NCBI GenBank assembly: GCA_900320415.1
Contig: ONSE01000049.1
Span: 1 to 8,740, forward strand
Source: an uncultured Eubacteriales bacterium
Lineage (GTDB): Bacteria; Bacillota; Clostridia; Oscillospirales; Acutalibacteraceae
Reading direction: 5' to 3'
DNA length: 8,740 bases
The notes under the pieces were generated by a model, which made no database searches, was not told the DNA's origin, and was given only the letters and a program-made list of their open reading frames with translations. Made by a program: the position numbers and the translations under genes. Of this stretch, positions 1 to 6,180 are shown piece by piece; positions within the stretch are counted from its first letter, which is position 1, and the number at the start of each line of letters is the position of its first letter.

Positions 1-422
<422 letters not shown>

Positions 423-740
423 TTATCGAGAGGTTCCCCCGGCTTTGAATTTCACAAAAAACGGTCTGAGCGCGAACAGGAGCACAGCCCAGAGCGCGTT
501 GACAATAAACACCGTCAGAGCCGTCGCGTTCGGAAATATGTTGATGATCGCGACGGTGCTGCCGAAGCTGACGGCAAGATAGATTGCCGCGAGCACAATC
601 AGTCCTCTGAGCAGAGGCTTCATGCTCTTTTTGCAGTGGTAACATTTCTGTTCCCGCGTCGGATGGAAAAATATCATCCTGCTGACCTCTCCGTAGTGAT
701 AGACGGTATGGCAGTGCGGGCAAACGGGCAACCGGAACAT
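423..740 (-). CDS. Small zinc-ribbon protein with two membrane segments, unknown function
   Basis: I do not recognise a named family for this 105-residue protein. Near the N-terminus it has two CxxC knuckles, C7-P-H-C10 and C33-Y-H-C36, the layout of a four-cysteine zinc ribbon. Two hydrophobic stretches follow at about residues 44-64 and 75-97, and a short basic tail (FFVKFKAGGTSR). The likely form is a membrane protein with a cytoplasmic zinc ribbon. The start at 740 is supported by AGGAGA about nine bases upstream. The gene begins 3 bases after the stop of the larger zinc-ribbon gene upstream, so the two are almost certainly co-transcribed and perhaps coupled. Both share the plan of N-terminal zinc ribbon plus two membrane helices, so they may be distant paralogues or partners. 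The last codons overlap a copy of the AGAGGTTCCC motif that recurs downstream, so the C-terminus may have been altered by that duplication. Confidence 0.8.
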   Translation of the reverse strand: MFRLPVCPHCHTVYHYGEVSRMIFFHPTREQKCYHCKKSMKPLLRGLIVLAAIYLAVSFGSTVAIINIFPNATALTVFIVNALWAVLLFALRPFFVKFKAGGTSR

Positions 741-743
741 CGC

Positions 744-1466
744 TTATATTCTCCTGTCGGAGTAGCGCGAGCCCTCGGGTCTGTACTCCTTCACGTCGTC
801 GTCCTCTCCGTCGTACGCAGCGTCTGTCTCCTGCGCGGCGGGACGGATATAATGGCGGTTGCGTGCCGTGCGGGTCCTCTCGGAATGGAGCTTCTTGAGC
901 GGCGAGCTGTCCACGGCGTGTCCCTCGCTCACGTCGTCAATGACGTGAACCACGGAACGGTCGGTGATGTCGGAGGTGGAAGAGATCTCGCTCTGCTCTC
1001 CCTGCTCCCTTGCCACCGCTCTTTCCGCCTTGATGCGGTTGAACACGTCTGAATTGATGCGGAACTGGCTGCCGCCGTCGGAACCGCCGAAATCGCTGTC
1101 CGTGTCGGAGACGGCGAGGTTATCGGAATAGGCGATGCCCGCGCGCTTTGCCTCCATGGTATTCTTGTATTTCCTGAGCGGTTCAAAGTTGACGAACCGC
1201 GGTGAGATCAGTGCGAAAATCATCAGCGGCAGCGCGATTGCCACGATTCCAAGCGGATTGTAGGTGAGTCTTAAATACACCCAGAGAACGAACAGCGCAA
1301 CCGACAAGATCGCGCAGATCAAAAAGGCGAACACCGATGACCGGCTGATGAACACCCTGCTTTCTCTGCCGCAGCGCGGACAGACAAATTCCGCTTTCCT
1401 TCTTCTTCCGTAGCACACGGAATAGGAAACGCGCTTTCCGCAGTAGGGACATTTCTTTTTCTTCAT
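744..1466 (-). CDS. Zinc-ribbon membrane protein with long charged cytoplasmic tail, unknown function
   Basis: This is a 240-residue protein that I cannot assign to a named family. The N-terminus carries a zinc ribbon (C6-P-Y-C9 and C29-P-R-C32, with an extra C18). Two predicted membrane helices follow at about 44-66 and 71-89. The remaining 150 residues form a low-complexity, charged, probably disordered tail rich in Ser, Asp, Glu and Arg. The open frame extends 36 bases further upstream to 1502. The start at 1466 (MKKKKCPYC) is preferred because AGGAGA lies about 6 bases before it and the added residues would be unlike the family plan. The ribosome-binding region, GACAGGAGA, is the same as that of the next gene. 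The gene sits 46 bases after remB and 3 bases before the small zinc-ribbon gene. The function is unknown; a membrane-anchored regulatory or scaffold role is only inference. Confidence 0.85.
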   Translation of the reverse strand: MKKKKCPYCGKRVSYSVCYGRRRKAEFVCPRCGRESRVFISRSSVFAFLICAILSVALFVLWVYLRLTYNPLGIVAIALPLMIFALISPRFVNFEPLRKYKNTMEAKRAGIAYSDNLAVSDTDSDFGGSDGGSQFRINSDVFNRIKAERAVAREQGEQSEISSTSDITDRSVVHVIDDVSEGHAVDSSPLKKLHSERTRTARNRHYIRPAAQETDAAYDGEDDDVKEYRPEGSRYSDRRI

Positions 1467-1512
1467 AGAATTTCTCCTGTCTTGTGCCCGACGGGGGCGC
1501 ATATGCTGTCAA

Positions 1513-1776
1513 TCATAATTTGACGCTGAATTTTTCTTCTCTCCTGCTCAGCGTCTTGGTGGAGAGCTGGGAGATATATACAGTCGTCGTCCCGTCCTTC
1601 TGACAGACGACAAAGGATTTCGGCAGCTCGTAGGATACGTTGACGACCTGTCCTCTCTTCTGGGCGAGGGCAAGAAAGTCCCTCGTCTTTTTCGAGACCG
1701 TGCAGGCGTCGATATCAAACATCGCGATGATTTCCTCTGTGGTGACGACAACGTCATTTCCTAAATGCAGATACAT
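1513..1776 (-). CDS. remB: RemB-like regulator (DUF370 family, extracellular matrix regulatory protein B)
   Basis: This 87-residue protein starts MYLHLGNDVVVTTEEIIAMFD. It closely resembles the start of B. subtilis RemB (YaaB), which I recall beginning MYIHLGDDFVVST. It continues with the family-typical KSFVVCQKDG and VYISQLSTKTLSRR. DUF370 proteins such as RemA/RemB are small DNA-binding or partner proteins linked to biofilm matrix gene control in Bacillus. What this one regulates in this lineage is unknown. The position directly after recF matches B. subtilis (dnaA-dnaN-yaaA-recF-remB-gyrB). The start is fixed by homology. No Shine-Dalgarno is visible in the bases before the ATG, where a GTGATCA heptamer repeat and an AT-rich stretch lie instead. 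Initiation may therefore be weak or non-canonical. Confidence 0.9.
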   Translation of the reverse strand: MYLHLGNDVVVTTEEIIAMFDIDACTVSKKTRDFLALAQKRGQVVNVSYELPKSFVVCQKDGTTTVYISQLSTKTLSRREEKFSVKL

Positions 1777-1786
1777 AGTTATTTTA

Positions 1787-1807
1787 GTGGTCAGTGATCA
1801 GTGATCA
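1787..1807. repeat. Tandem heptamer repeat GTGRTCA x3 upstream of remB
   Basis: Three head-to-tail 7-mers occur here: GTGGTCA, GTGATCA and GTGATCA, followed by a decayed GTAGTTT. Two TGATCA palindromes result, at 1795-1800 and 1802-1807. The repeat lies in the 94-base recF-remB spacer, ending about 10 bases before the remB start codon, where a Shine-Dalgarno would be expected. It could be a slippage-prone simple repeat or part of a dispersed intergenic repeat. Confidence 0.85.
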
Positions 1808-1856
1808 GTAGTTTGTGAGCCGTGTTTAGTGTTCCAAGATCGGCGGCTGCTGCGCT

Positions 1857-1884
1857 TCACTGTCCGCTTCTCACTGTTCGCTTT
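1857..1884. repeat. 14-bp tandem duplication spanning the recF stop codon
   Basis: TCACTGTCCGCTTC (1857-1870) is followed directly by TCACTGTTCGCTTT (1871-1884), with 12 of 14 positions identical. The recF stop codon is formed by the first bases of the second copy. On the minus strand the units read as (A/G)ACAGTGA. This is inverted relative to the TCACTG-containing heptamers nearer remB, so the spacer transcript could fold back on itself. Confidence 0.7.
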
Positions 1885-2977
1885 CCACCCTTCCCTCGCT
1901 GACATAAAAGATTTTTCCTTCGTTGAGCTGCTCCTTGTTGGATCTTTCACAGCAGGTGATGAACACCTGGCAGCCCTTCAGCTCGTTGAGCAGATAATCC
2001 TGGCGGTCGTTGTCAAGCTCCGAGAGCACGTCGTCAAGGAGAATGACGGGATTCTCTCCCATCCTCTCGCGCAGCACCGAAGCCTCCGCGAGCTTGAGGG
2101 AGAGCACCGCGCTGCGCTGCTGTCCCTGCGAGGCAAAGAACCGCGAGTTCCTGCCGTTGATCAGGATCTCAATATCGTCCCTGTGGGCGCCCGCGGCGGT
2201 GGAGCCTGTCAGAAGCTCCGCCTGGAGATTCGCGCGGCACTTCTCGGTGAATTTCGCCTTGAGAGCGGCGGCATCGTCGCCCTCCTCCGCGCCGAAGCTC
2301 GATACATAGCGCAGACTCAGCTCCTCGCTGCCGCGTGATATCCCCTTGTGGTACACCACGGCGCGCTCGGTCATCATCTGAATAAAATCCAGACGACGGC
2401 GCACTATCTCTGCCCCGAGGCTCGTCAGCTGCTCGTCCCACAGGGAGAGCGTCTCCCTGAGACGGCCGTTCTTCGGGATATCCTTCAGCAGCGCGTTGCG
2501 CTGCTTGAGGAGACGGTTGTATTTTTGGAGGGTGAGCGCGTTGCGCAGCCTTTCGCGGCAGATCGCGCTGTCGATGAAGCTGCGCCGCTCCGACGGTCCC
2601 CGCTTGATAAGGCTGAGGTTCTCGGGCGAGAACACCACCGCGCAGAACCGCTCGATCAGAGAGGAGGAGGTTTTCTTCTCCACGCCGTTGAGCTTTACGC
2701 TGCGCTTGCTCGGCTCGATCACGATTTCCGCTGTCTGACGCCTGTCCTGTCCGTAAAAGGCGCAGCCCAGCTTGGCAAAGGGCTTTCCGAACTGTATCAG
2801 CTCGCGGTAGCTCTGTGTGCGGAAGGAATGCCCGCCGCAGAACAGCCACAGCCCCTCGAGAAGATTCGTTTTTCCCTGTGCATTGTTGCCGTAGATGATG
2901 TTGACCCCCGTGCAGGGCGTCAGGGTGACGTCCGCGAGGTTTCGGTAGTTCTGAAAGCTGATGGACTCAACCTTCAT
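1871..2977 (-). CDS. recF: DNA replication and repair protein RecF
   Basis: RecF is a cytoplasmic SMC-like ATPase that acts with RecO and RecR to load RecA at single-strand gaps. The 368 residues match the usual length. The N-terminus MKVESISFQNYRNL is typical. Walker A is GNNAQGKT at about residues 30-37. The ABC-type signature region SQGQQRSAVLSLKLAE lies at about 283-298. Walker B with the D-loop, PVILLDDVLSELD, lies at about 310-322. The start at 2977 lies 2 bases beyond the stop of the S4-domain gene. Only a weak Shine-Dalgarno-like GGAA is seen, so translation is probably coupled to the upstream gene. The C-terminus ends VESEQ inside a 14-bp tandem repeat, so the last few residues may be repeat-derived; no functional motif is affected. 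Confidence 0.98.
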   Translation of the reverse strand: MKVESISFQNYRNLADVTLTPCTGVNIIYGNNAQGKTNLLEGLWLFCGGHSFRTQSYRELIQFGKPFAKLGCAFYGQDRRQTAEIVIEPSKRSVKLNGVEKKTSSSLIERFCAVVFSPENLSLIKRGPSERRSFIDSAICRERLRNALTLQKYNRLLKQRNALLKDIPKNGRLRETLSLWDEQLTSLGAEIVRRRLDFIQMMTERAVVYHKGISRGSEELSLRYVSSFGAEEGDDAAALKAKFTEKCRANLQAELLTGSTAAGAHRDDIEILINGRNSRFFASQGQQRSAVLSLKLAEASVLRERMGENPVILLDDVLSELDNDRQDYLLNELKGCQVFITCCERSNKEQLNEGKIFYVSEGRVESEQ

Positions 2978-2979
2978 CG

Positions 2980-3192
2980 CTATTCCACAGTGACGGCTGT
3001 TCCGTCATATTCGGCGGTGTCGCCCGCGCGCAGCTTCTTGCCCCGCATGGTGCAGACCTCGCCGTTGACCCTGACCTCGCCGTTCTGGATGACGACCTTC
3101 GCCATTCCGCCCGTCGCGGCGAGACCCGTGAGCTTCAGCAAGTCCTGGAGCCTGATGTATTCGGAATCAATGTGTATGGTTTCAGCCTTCAT
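2980..3192 (-). CDS. yaaA: S4-domain RNA-binding protein, YaaA family
   Basis: This 70-residue protein is a single S4 RNA-binding domain. It includes [21 protein letters not shown] and the S4 core [25 protein letters not shown]. Small stand-alone S4 proteins of this type sit between dnaN and recF in many Bacillota. They are linked to RNA or ribosome-related roles, but a precise substrate cannot be read from sequence. The start at 3192 overlaps the end of dnaN by 11 bases, with a GAGG about 8 bases upstream inside dnaN. The stop is 2 bases before recF. This tight packing indicates one transcript with dnaN and recF and translational coupling on both sides. Confidence 0.93.
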   Translation of the reverse strand: MKAETIHIDSEYIRLQDLLKLTGLAATGGMAKVVIQNGEVRVNGEVCTMRGKKLRAGDTAEYDGTAVTVE

Positions 3193-4288
3193 TTGCGAGC
3201 CTCATGGGTACTACGATGAACAGGAAGCTGTCTCCCTGAACGGGCTTGATGATGATGGGGGAGATGGAGCCGTTGAGCACCAGTTTCACCTCGTCGCAGT
3301 CGGTATTCTTGAGTGCGTCGAGCAGGTAACGGTTGTTGAAGCCGATCTCCACCTGATCTCCCATGATCGGGATGCGGATGGAATCCTTCGCCGAACCGAC
3401 TGCCGACGCGCAGGTAAATCTGATTTCGTCGCTGAGGAATTTGCAGCGCACGGGGCTTTGCATCCTCTCGTTGTTCATCAGCGACATTCGCTCCACAGAG
3501 TTCATCAAACGTCTGGTGTTGATGACCACCTCGGTCTTGTTGGTCTGGGGGATCGTGCTCTTATAGTCTATAAATATGCCCTCGATCAGGCGGGATATGA
3601 CGCGGTAGGATTTTACTTTGAAGGTGATGTGGCGCTGTCCGATGATGATATCGACATGCTCCTCGTCGTCGCCCAGCAGCTTGAGGATCTCGAGCTGGGT
3701 CTTGCCGGGAACGATGAACGTGGTCTCGCTCTGACTGTCAACGTTCTCGCGGCGGACCGCCATGCGGTAGCCGTCGATCGCGACGATGGTGAGCACGGAG
3801 TTCTCGATTTCAAACAGGGAGCCTGTATAGATCGGCTTCTCCATGTTTTCGCTGGTGGCGTAAACCGTCTGGCGGATCATCTCGCGCAGTGTTTTGGAGG
3901 GAAGCGTAATGCCGTCGGTTTGCTCAAAGGTCGGCAGGTCGGGGTATTCCACGGAGGACATTCCCGTGATTTTGTAGTCCGCCTCTCCGCACTGGATATA
4001 GATGATCAGCTTGTCGTCGGTTTCGATGGTGAGGATCTCCTCGGGCAGGTTCCTGACGATATCAAGAAACAGCTTCGCACTGATGACGATCTCGCCCTCC
4101 TCCTTGATGGTCGCCTCGACGTCGGTGGTGATTCCGATCTCGAGATTGTAGCCCGAGATGTTGAGATTGTCTCCGTATGCCTTTACCAGCACGCCCTCCA
4201 GGGCGGGAATTGTCGATTTGGAGGATACAGCTCTGGACACGTTTGAGATGGCTGACTGTAGATCTGTTCGCAAACAGGTAATTTTCAT
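3182..4288 (-). CDS. dnaN: DNA polymerase III beta subunit (sliding clamp)
   Basis: DnaN forms the ring-shaped dimer that tethers the replicative polymerase to DNA. It is also a docking platform for repair and replication-control proteins. The protein has 368 residues, the usual size for three repeated clamp domains (about 1-120, 125-245 and 246-368). Typical blocks are [21 protein letters not shown] at the start, [22 protein letters not shown] and the C-terminal VPMRL. The last matches the conserved PMRL end that forms part of the client-binding pocket. The start at 4288 has GGAG about 11 bases upstream. The gene follows dnaA after a 304-base spacer that carries origin elements, and it overlaps the S4 gene by 11 bases at its 3' end. 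Confidence 0.98.
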   Translation of the reverse strand: MKITCLRTDLQSAISNVSRAVSSKSTIPALEGVLVKAYGDNLNISGYNLEIGITTDVEATIKEEGEIVISAKLFLDIVRNLPEEILTIETDDKLIIYIQCGEADYKITGMSSVEYPDLPTFEQTDGITLPSKTLREMIRQTVYATSENMEKPIYTGSLFEIENSVLTIVAIDGYRMAVRRENVDSQSETTFIVPGKTQLEILKLLGDDEEHVDIIIGQRHITFKVKSYRVISRLIEGIFIDYKSTIPQTNKTEVVINTRRLMNSVERMSLMNNERMQSPVRCKFLSDEIRFTCASAVGSAKDSIRIPIMGDQVEIGFNNRYLLDALKNTDCDEVKLVLNGSISPIIIKPVQGDSFLFIVVPMRLANEG

Positions 4289-4325
4289 TTTGAAAGCTTC
4301 TCCAATCTTTATCTTTTAAATTATT

Positions 4326-4340
4326 TCGTAGTCGTAGTAG
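4326..4340 (+). other. DnaA-trio-like triplets next to an AT-rich stretch (candidate origin unwinding site)
   Basis: Five in-phase triplets read TCG-TAG-TCG-TAG-TAG on the plus strand. The minus strand, dnaA's coding sense, reads CTA-CTA-CGA-CTA-CGA. DnaA-trios in B. subtilis are repeats of 3'-GAT-5', that is 5'-TAG-3', which guide DnaA onto single-stranded DNA during opening. An AT-rich run (about 4303-4326) lies on the dnaN side. A weak box-like sequence (4345-4353, minus ATTTTCACA) lies on the dnaA side, 4 bases from the triplets. That is the box-spacer-trio-AT order expected. The nearest good DnaA box is about 100 bases away, which lowers confidence. Confidence 0.5.
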
Positions 4341-4438
4341 GTAATGTGAAAATATAGAAAAACAGGAAATATCCCGACAGGGACGGGAAAAATCTGTCAA
4401 CAGCGGGCTGATGGTAAAATGTGCGCCGCTGTGAAGGC

Positions 4439-4447
4439 TTTTCCACA
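4439..4447 (+). promoter_or_regulatory. Candidate DnaA box TTTTCCACA
   Basis: This is one mismatch from the consensus TTATCCACA. It lies in the dnaN-dnaA spacer with three other box-like sites within 100 bases, as expected for the dnaA-dnaN half of a Bacillota origin. Confidence 0.65.
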
Positions 4448-4470
4448 CAATTTCGAATTTCTTCCATATA

Positions 4471-4489
4471 CCGTCCACATCCGTCCACA
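4471..4489 (+). promoter_or_regulatory. Two tandem box-like sites, CCGTCCACA twice, 10-bp spacing
   Basis: CCGTCCACA occurs at 4471-4479 and again at 4481-4489, one base apart. Each keeps the TCCACA core of a DnaA box but differs from TTATCCACA at the first three positions. The exact repetition at about one helical turn suggests side-by-side protein binding on one face of the DNA. They could be weak or lineage-specific DnaA boxes. Confidence 0.5.
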
Positions 4490-4525
4490 AGCTTCACGTT
4501 TGAACAGAAACGCGATGTGAATGTG

Positions 4526-4534
4526 TGTGGATTA
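4526..4534 (-). promoter_or_regulatory. Candidate DnaA box TAATCCACA (minus strand)
   Basis: The plus strand reads TGTGGATTA. The minus-strand box TAATCCACA differs from the consensus at one position. It is the box closest to the 3' end of dnaA and points opposite to the other three in this spacer. Confidence 0.6.
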
Positions 4535-4592
4535 GTTGGGAGATTTCCCGGCGGTCTGAGGTCGTTTTTTTTGATCGGTGACCTCTGTTTTC

Positions 4593-5915
4593 TTATCTGT
4601 CCTTGATGTTCTTCATCATGTCGTCGACCAGCTCGCGGGTCTTGAGATCCTTTTCCAGCTGCTCGCCCACCTTTGTGATGGAGTAGAGAACCGTGGTATA
4701 GTGTCTGCCGCCGAAGAGATTTCCGATTTCCTTGACGGTCAGGTTGGTCAGCTCCCTTGTTATATAGATAGCGATATGACGCGCGTTGCTGACGTTTGCC
4801 TTCTTGCTCTTCTGCTTGGTGATATCCTCCGGTGACATCCCGTAGGTGCGCGCGACCTCGTCAATGATGCGCTCTACCGTTACCTCGGGCGGCACGTCGT
4901 TGTTGAGCACGTCCGCGATAACCTCCTGCACGGAATTCAGCGTGGGCTTTTCGTCATTCAGGTAGGATTTCGCCTTGAGCTTCTTGACCGTGCCCTCCAG
5001 CTGGCGGATATTCGACTTGAGCTTGTTCGCGATGTACTCGCAGATCTCGTTGGAGAGTTCGAGGTCGAGCAGCTCCGCCTTCCTCTTTATAATGGCGATC
5101 CTCGTTTCAAAATCGGGGGGCTGGATGTCCGCAATCAGATCCTGCTCAAAGCGTGAACGCAGACGGTCGTCCAGCGTGCGGATTTCCTTGGGCGGACGGT
5201 CAGAGGTCAGCACGATCTGCTTGTGCGCCTCGTGCAGCGCGTTGAAGGTGTGGAAGAACTCCTCCTGCGTACTTTCCTTGCCGCCGATGAACTGGATATC
5301 GTCCACCAGCAGAACGTCGGCGTGGCGGTACTTGCGTCTGAACTCCGGCATCTTTGCCTGTCTCAGGGATTCGATCAGCTCGTTGGTAAAGTCGTCGCCC
5401 TTGATATAGCAAATCACCTTGCTCGGGTCGTTCTTCTTGATCTCGTTTCCGATGGCGTAGAGAAGGTGTGTTTTGCCCAGTCCCGAGTTGCCGTGCAGGA
5501 ACAGGGGATTGTACGCCTTGGAGGGATTCGTCGCTACCGCCAGACAAGCCGCGTGCGCGAACTTGTTGGACGGGCCGACAATAAATGTATCGAACGTATA
5601 TTCGTAATTGGTATCGGTAGTCGTTTCGGGGATCACCTTGGCGGGCTGGGGGAGGTTCGCCTCCTGAGGCGTTTTCAGCGCGATATTGAACTTGTTGTCA
5701 AAAATCGCTTCAAACGCTTCATTCAACAGGGGGATGTAGCACCGCTTGATTGTCTGGCGGTGAAAATCGTTCGGAACAAGCAGGTACGCGGTGTTGCTGT
5801 CGAAATCAAGCTCGAGCGGTTTGATACGGCTGATCCACGTATTGTATGCCACGTCTGTAATCTTGTTATGACAGTAGGAGCTGATCAGTTCCCACGCGTC
5901 GTTAAATGAATCCAT
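4593..5915 (-). CDS. dnaA: Chromosomal replication initiator protein DnaA
   Basis: DnaA binds origin boxes, oligomerises with ATP and melts the origin; it is also a transcription factor. The 440 residues are typical. Domain I (about 1-85) starts MDSFNDAWELISSYCHNKI and includes the family W27 region. A short linker follows. The AAA+ domain has Walker A GNSGLGKT (142-149), Walker B VLLVDDIQF (201-209), sensor I TSDRPP (237-242) and RLRSRFEQ (251-258) with the arginine-finger region. Domain IV is the helix-turn-helix box-binding domain, ending VKEIGNLFGGRHYTTVLYSI. The usual motif there is GGRDHTTV; here D-H is replaced by H-Y at the residues that read the box in E. coli (D433, H434). The start at 5915 follows from the conserved N-terminus. 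An AAGGA Shine-Dalgarno is present but rather far (about 12 bases). The leader is long and structured, with a promoter about 170 bases upstream. Confidence 0.99.
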   Translation of the reverse strand: MDSFNDAWELISSYCHNKITDVAYNTWISRIKPLELDFDSNTAYLLVPNDFHRQTIKRCYIPLLNEAFEAIFDNKFNIALKTPQEANLPQPAKVIPETTTDTNYEYTFDTFIVGPSNKFAHAACLAVATNPSKAYNPLFLHGNSGLGKTHLLYAIGNEIKKNDPSKVICYIKGDDFTNELIESLRQAKMPEFRRKYRHADVLLVDDIQFIGGKESTQEEFFHTFNALHEAHKQIVLTSDRPPKEIRTLDDRLRSRFEQDLIADIQPPDFETRIAIIKRKAELLDLELSNEICEYIANKLKSNIRQLEGTVKKLKAKSYLNDEKPTLNSVQEVIADVLNNDVPPEVTVERIIDEVARTYGMSPEDITKQKSKKANVSNARHIAIYITRELTNLTVKEIGNLFGGRHYTTVLYSITKVGEQLEKDLKTRELVDDMMKNIKDR

Positions 5916-6081
5916 TTTCTTTGTCGTTCCTTTCCATCGGGGAGAGTCGGTTTGCCGATTACCGCCTCAGCGGTTTTCGCCTCGTTTTTTGCGTGGCTCA
6001 GCGGTTTTTCCGCTGAACCAAAGGACCGCTTTTCTCTCAAATCTACTCATTTCGCAAATTTACCCACATTAATGTTTATTC
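5916..6081 (-). promoter_or_regulatory. Long structured dnaA leader with competing hairpins
   Basis: If the promoter at 6088-6116 is correct, the dnaA mRNA has a leader of about 165 bases. Visible hairpins are: 5998-6016, a perfect 7-bp stem TCAGCGG / CCGCTGA with a 5-base loop; 5961-5974, stem ACCGC / GCGGT with loop CTCA; and about 5945-5960, AGTCGG / CCGATT with loop TTTG and one wobble pair. CTCAGCGGTTTT is repeated at 5967-5978 and 5997-6008. A further ACCGCT at 6025-6030 could pair with AGCGGT in the first hairpin, so alternative folds are possible. No T tract follows any stem on the coding strand, so these are not simple terminators. Confidence 0.5.
6060..6068 (+). promoter_or_regulatory. 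Candidate DnaA box TTACCCACA just downstream of the dnaA promoter
   Basis: This is one mismatch from TTATCCACA. It sits about 14-22 bases downstream of the predicted dnaA transcription start, where bound DnaA could block early transcription. That fits the autoregulation known for dnaA in several bacteria, but only the position is seen here. Confidence 0.5.
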
Positions 6082-6087
6082 TATACT

Positions 6088-6116
6088 ATTATATATCTTT
6101 TCCTTCCAAATTGCAA
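6088..6116 (-). promoter_or_regulatory. dnaA promoter (-35 TTGCAA, 17-bp spacer, -10 TATAAT)
   Basis: On the minus strand TTGCAA (6116-6111) is followed after exactly 17 bases by TATAAT (6093-6088), a strong housekeeping-sigma promoter. The AT-rich sequence ATTTAAAATA lies directly upstream of the -35 and resembles an UP element. The same 18-bp sequence precedes the divergent rpmH promoter. Confidence 0.8.
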
Positions 6117-6131
6117 GTATTTTAAATCGCG
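6114..6131 (-). repeat. Left arm of a perfect 18-bp inverted repeat
   Basis: On the minus strand this reads CGCGATTTAAAATACTTG and is identical to plus-strand 6356-6373. Its final TTG forms the start of the dnaA -35 box. The two arms enclose 224 bases that contain the 74-bp tandem repeats. Confidence 0.95.
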
Positions 6132-6180
6132 GACTAAGGCTTCGGTTAGTCGGTTGCTGCACGTTTACGCGAAAACGTGC
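6132..6180. repeat. Two small inverted repeats at the left edge of the repeat block
   Basis: GACTAA / TTAGTC (6132-6137 and 6146-6151) enclose GGCTTCGG, giving a possible UUCG-type loop. GCACGTTT / AAACGTGC (6159-6166 and 6173-6180) form a perfect 8-bp stem around ACGCGA. The right arm of the second palindrome is also the start of the first 74-bp unit. Neither region lies downstream of a recognised promoter in the outward direction, so these may be DNA-level sites rather than RNA structures. Confidence 0.6.

Noticed and set aside
1467..1502. Upstream start (1502) for the larger zinc-ribbon protein
   Set aside because: The internal ATG at 1466 has a strong AGGAGA site at proper distance and begins right at the conserved-looking zinc ribbon; the extension has neither.
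2348..4246. A 632-codon plus-strand open frame opposite recF, yaaA and dnaN
   Set aside because: It lies antisense to three well-supported genes, its translation has no recognisable domain, and GC-biased third positions of the real genes explain the lack of stops.
4558..4585. Inverted repeat GAGGTC / GACCTC after dnaA as a terminator
   Set aside because: The run of eight T's (plus strand) lies in the loop, not after the stem, and on the dnaA strand it is an A run.
5223..5909. A 228-codon plus-strand open frame opposite dnaA
   Set aside because: It is the antisense shadow of a clearly coding dnaA; no ribosome-binding site or family pattern is visible.
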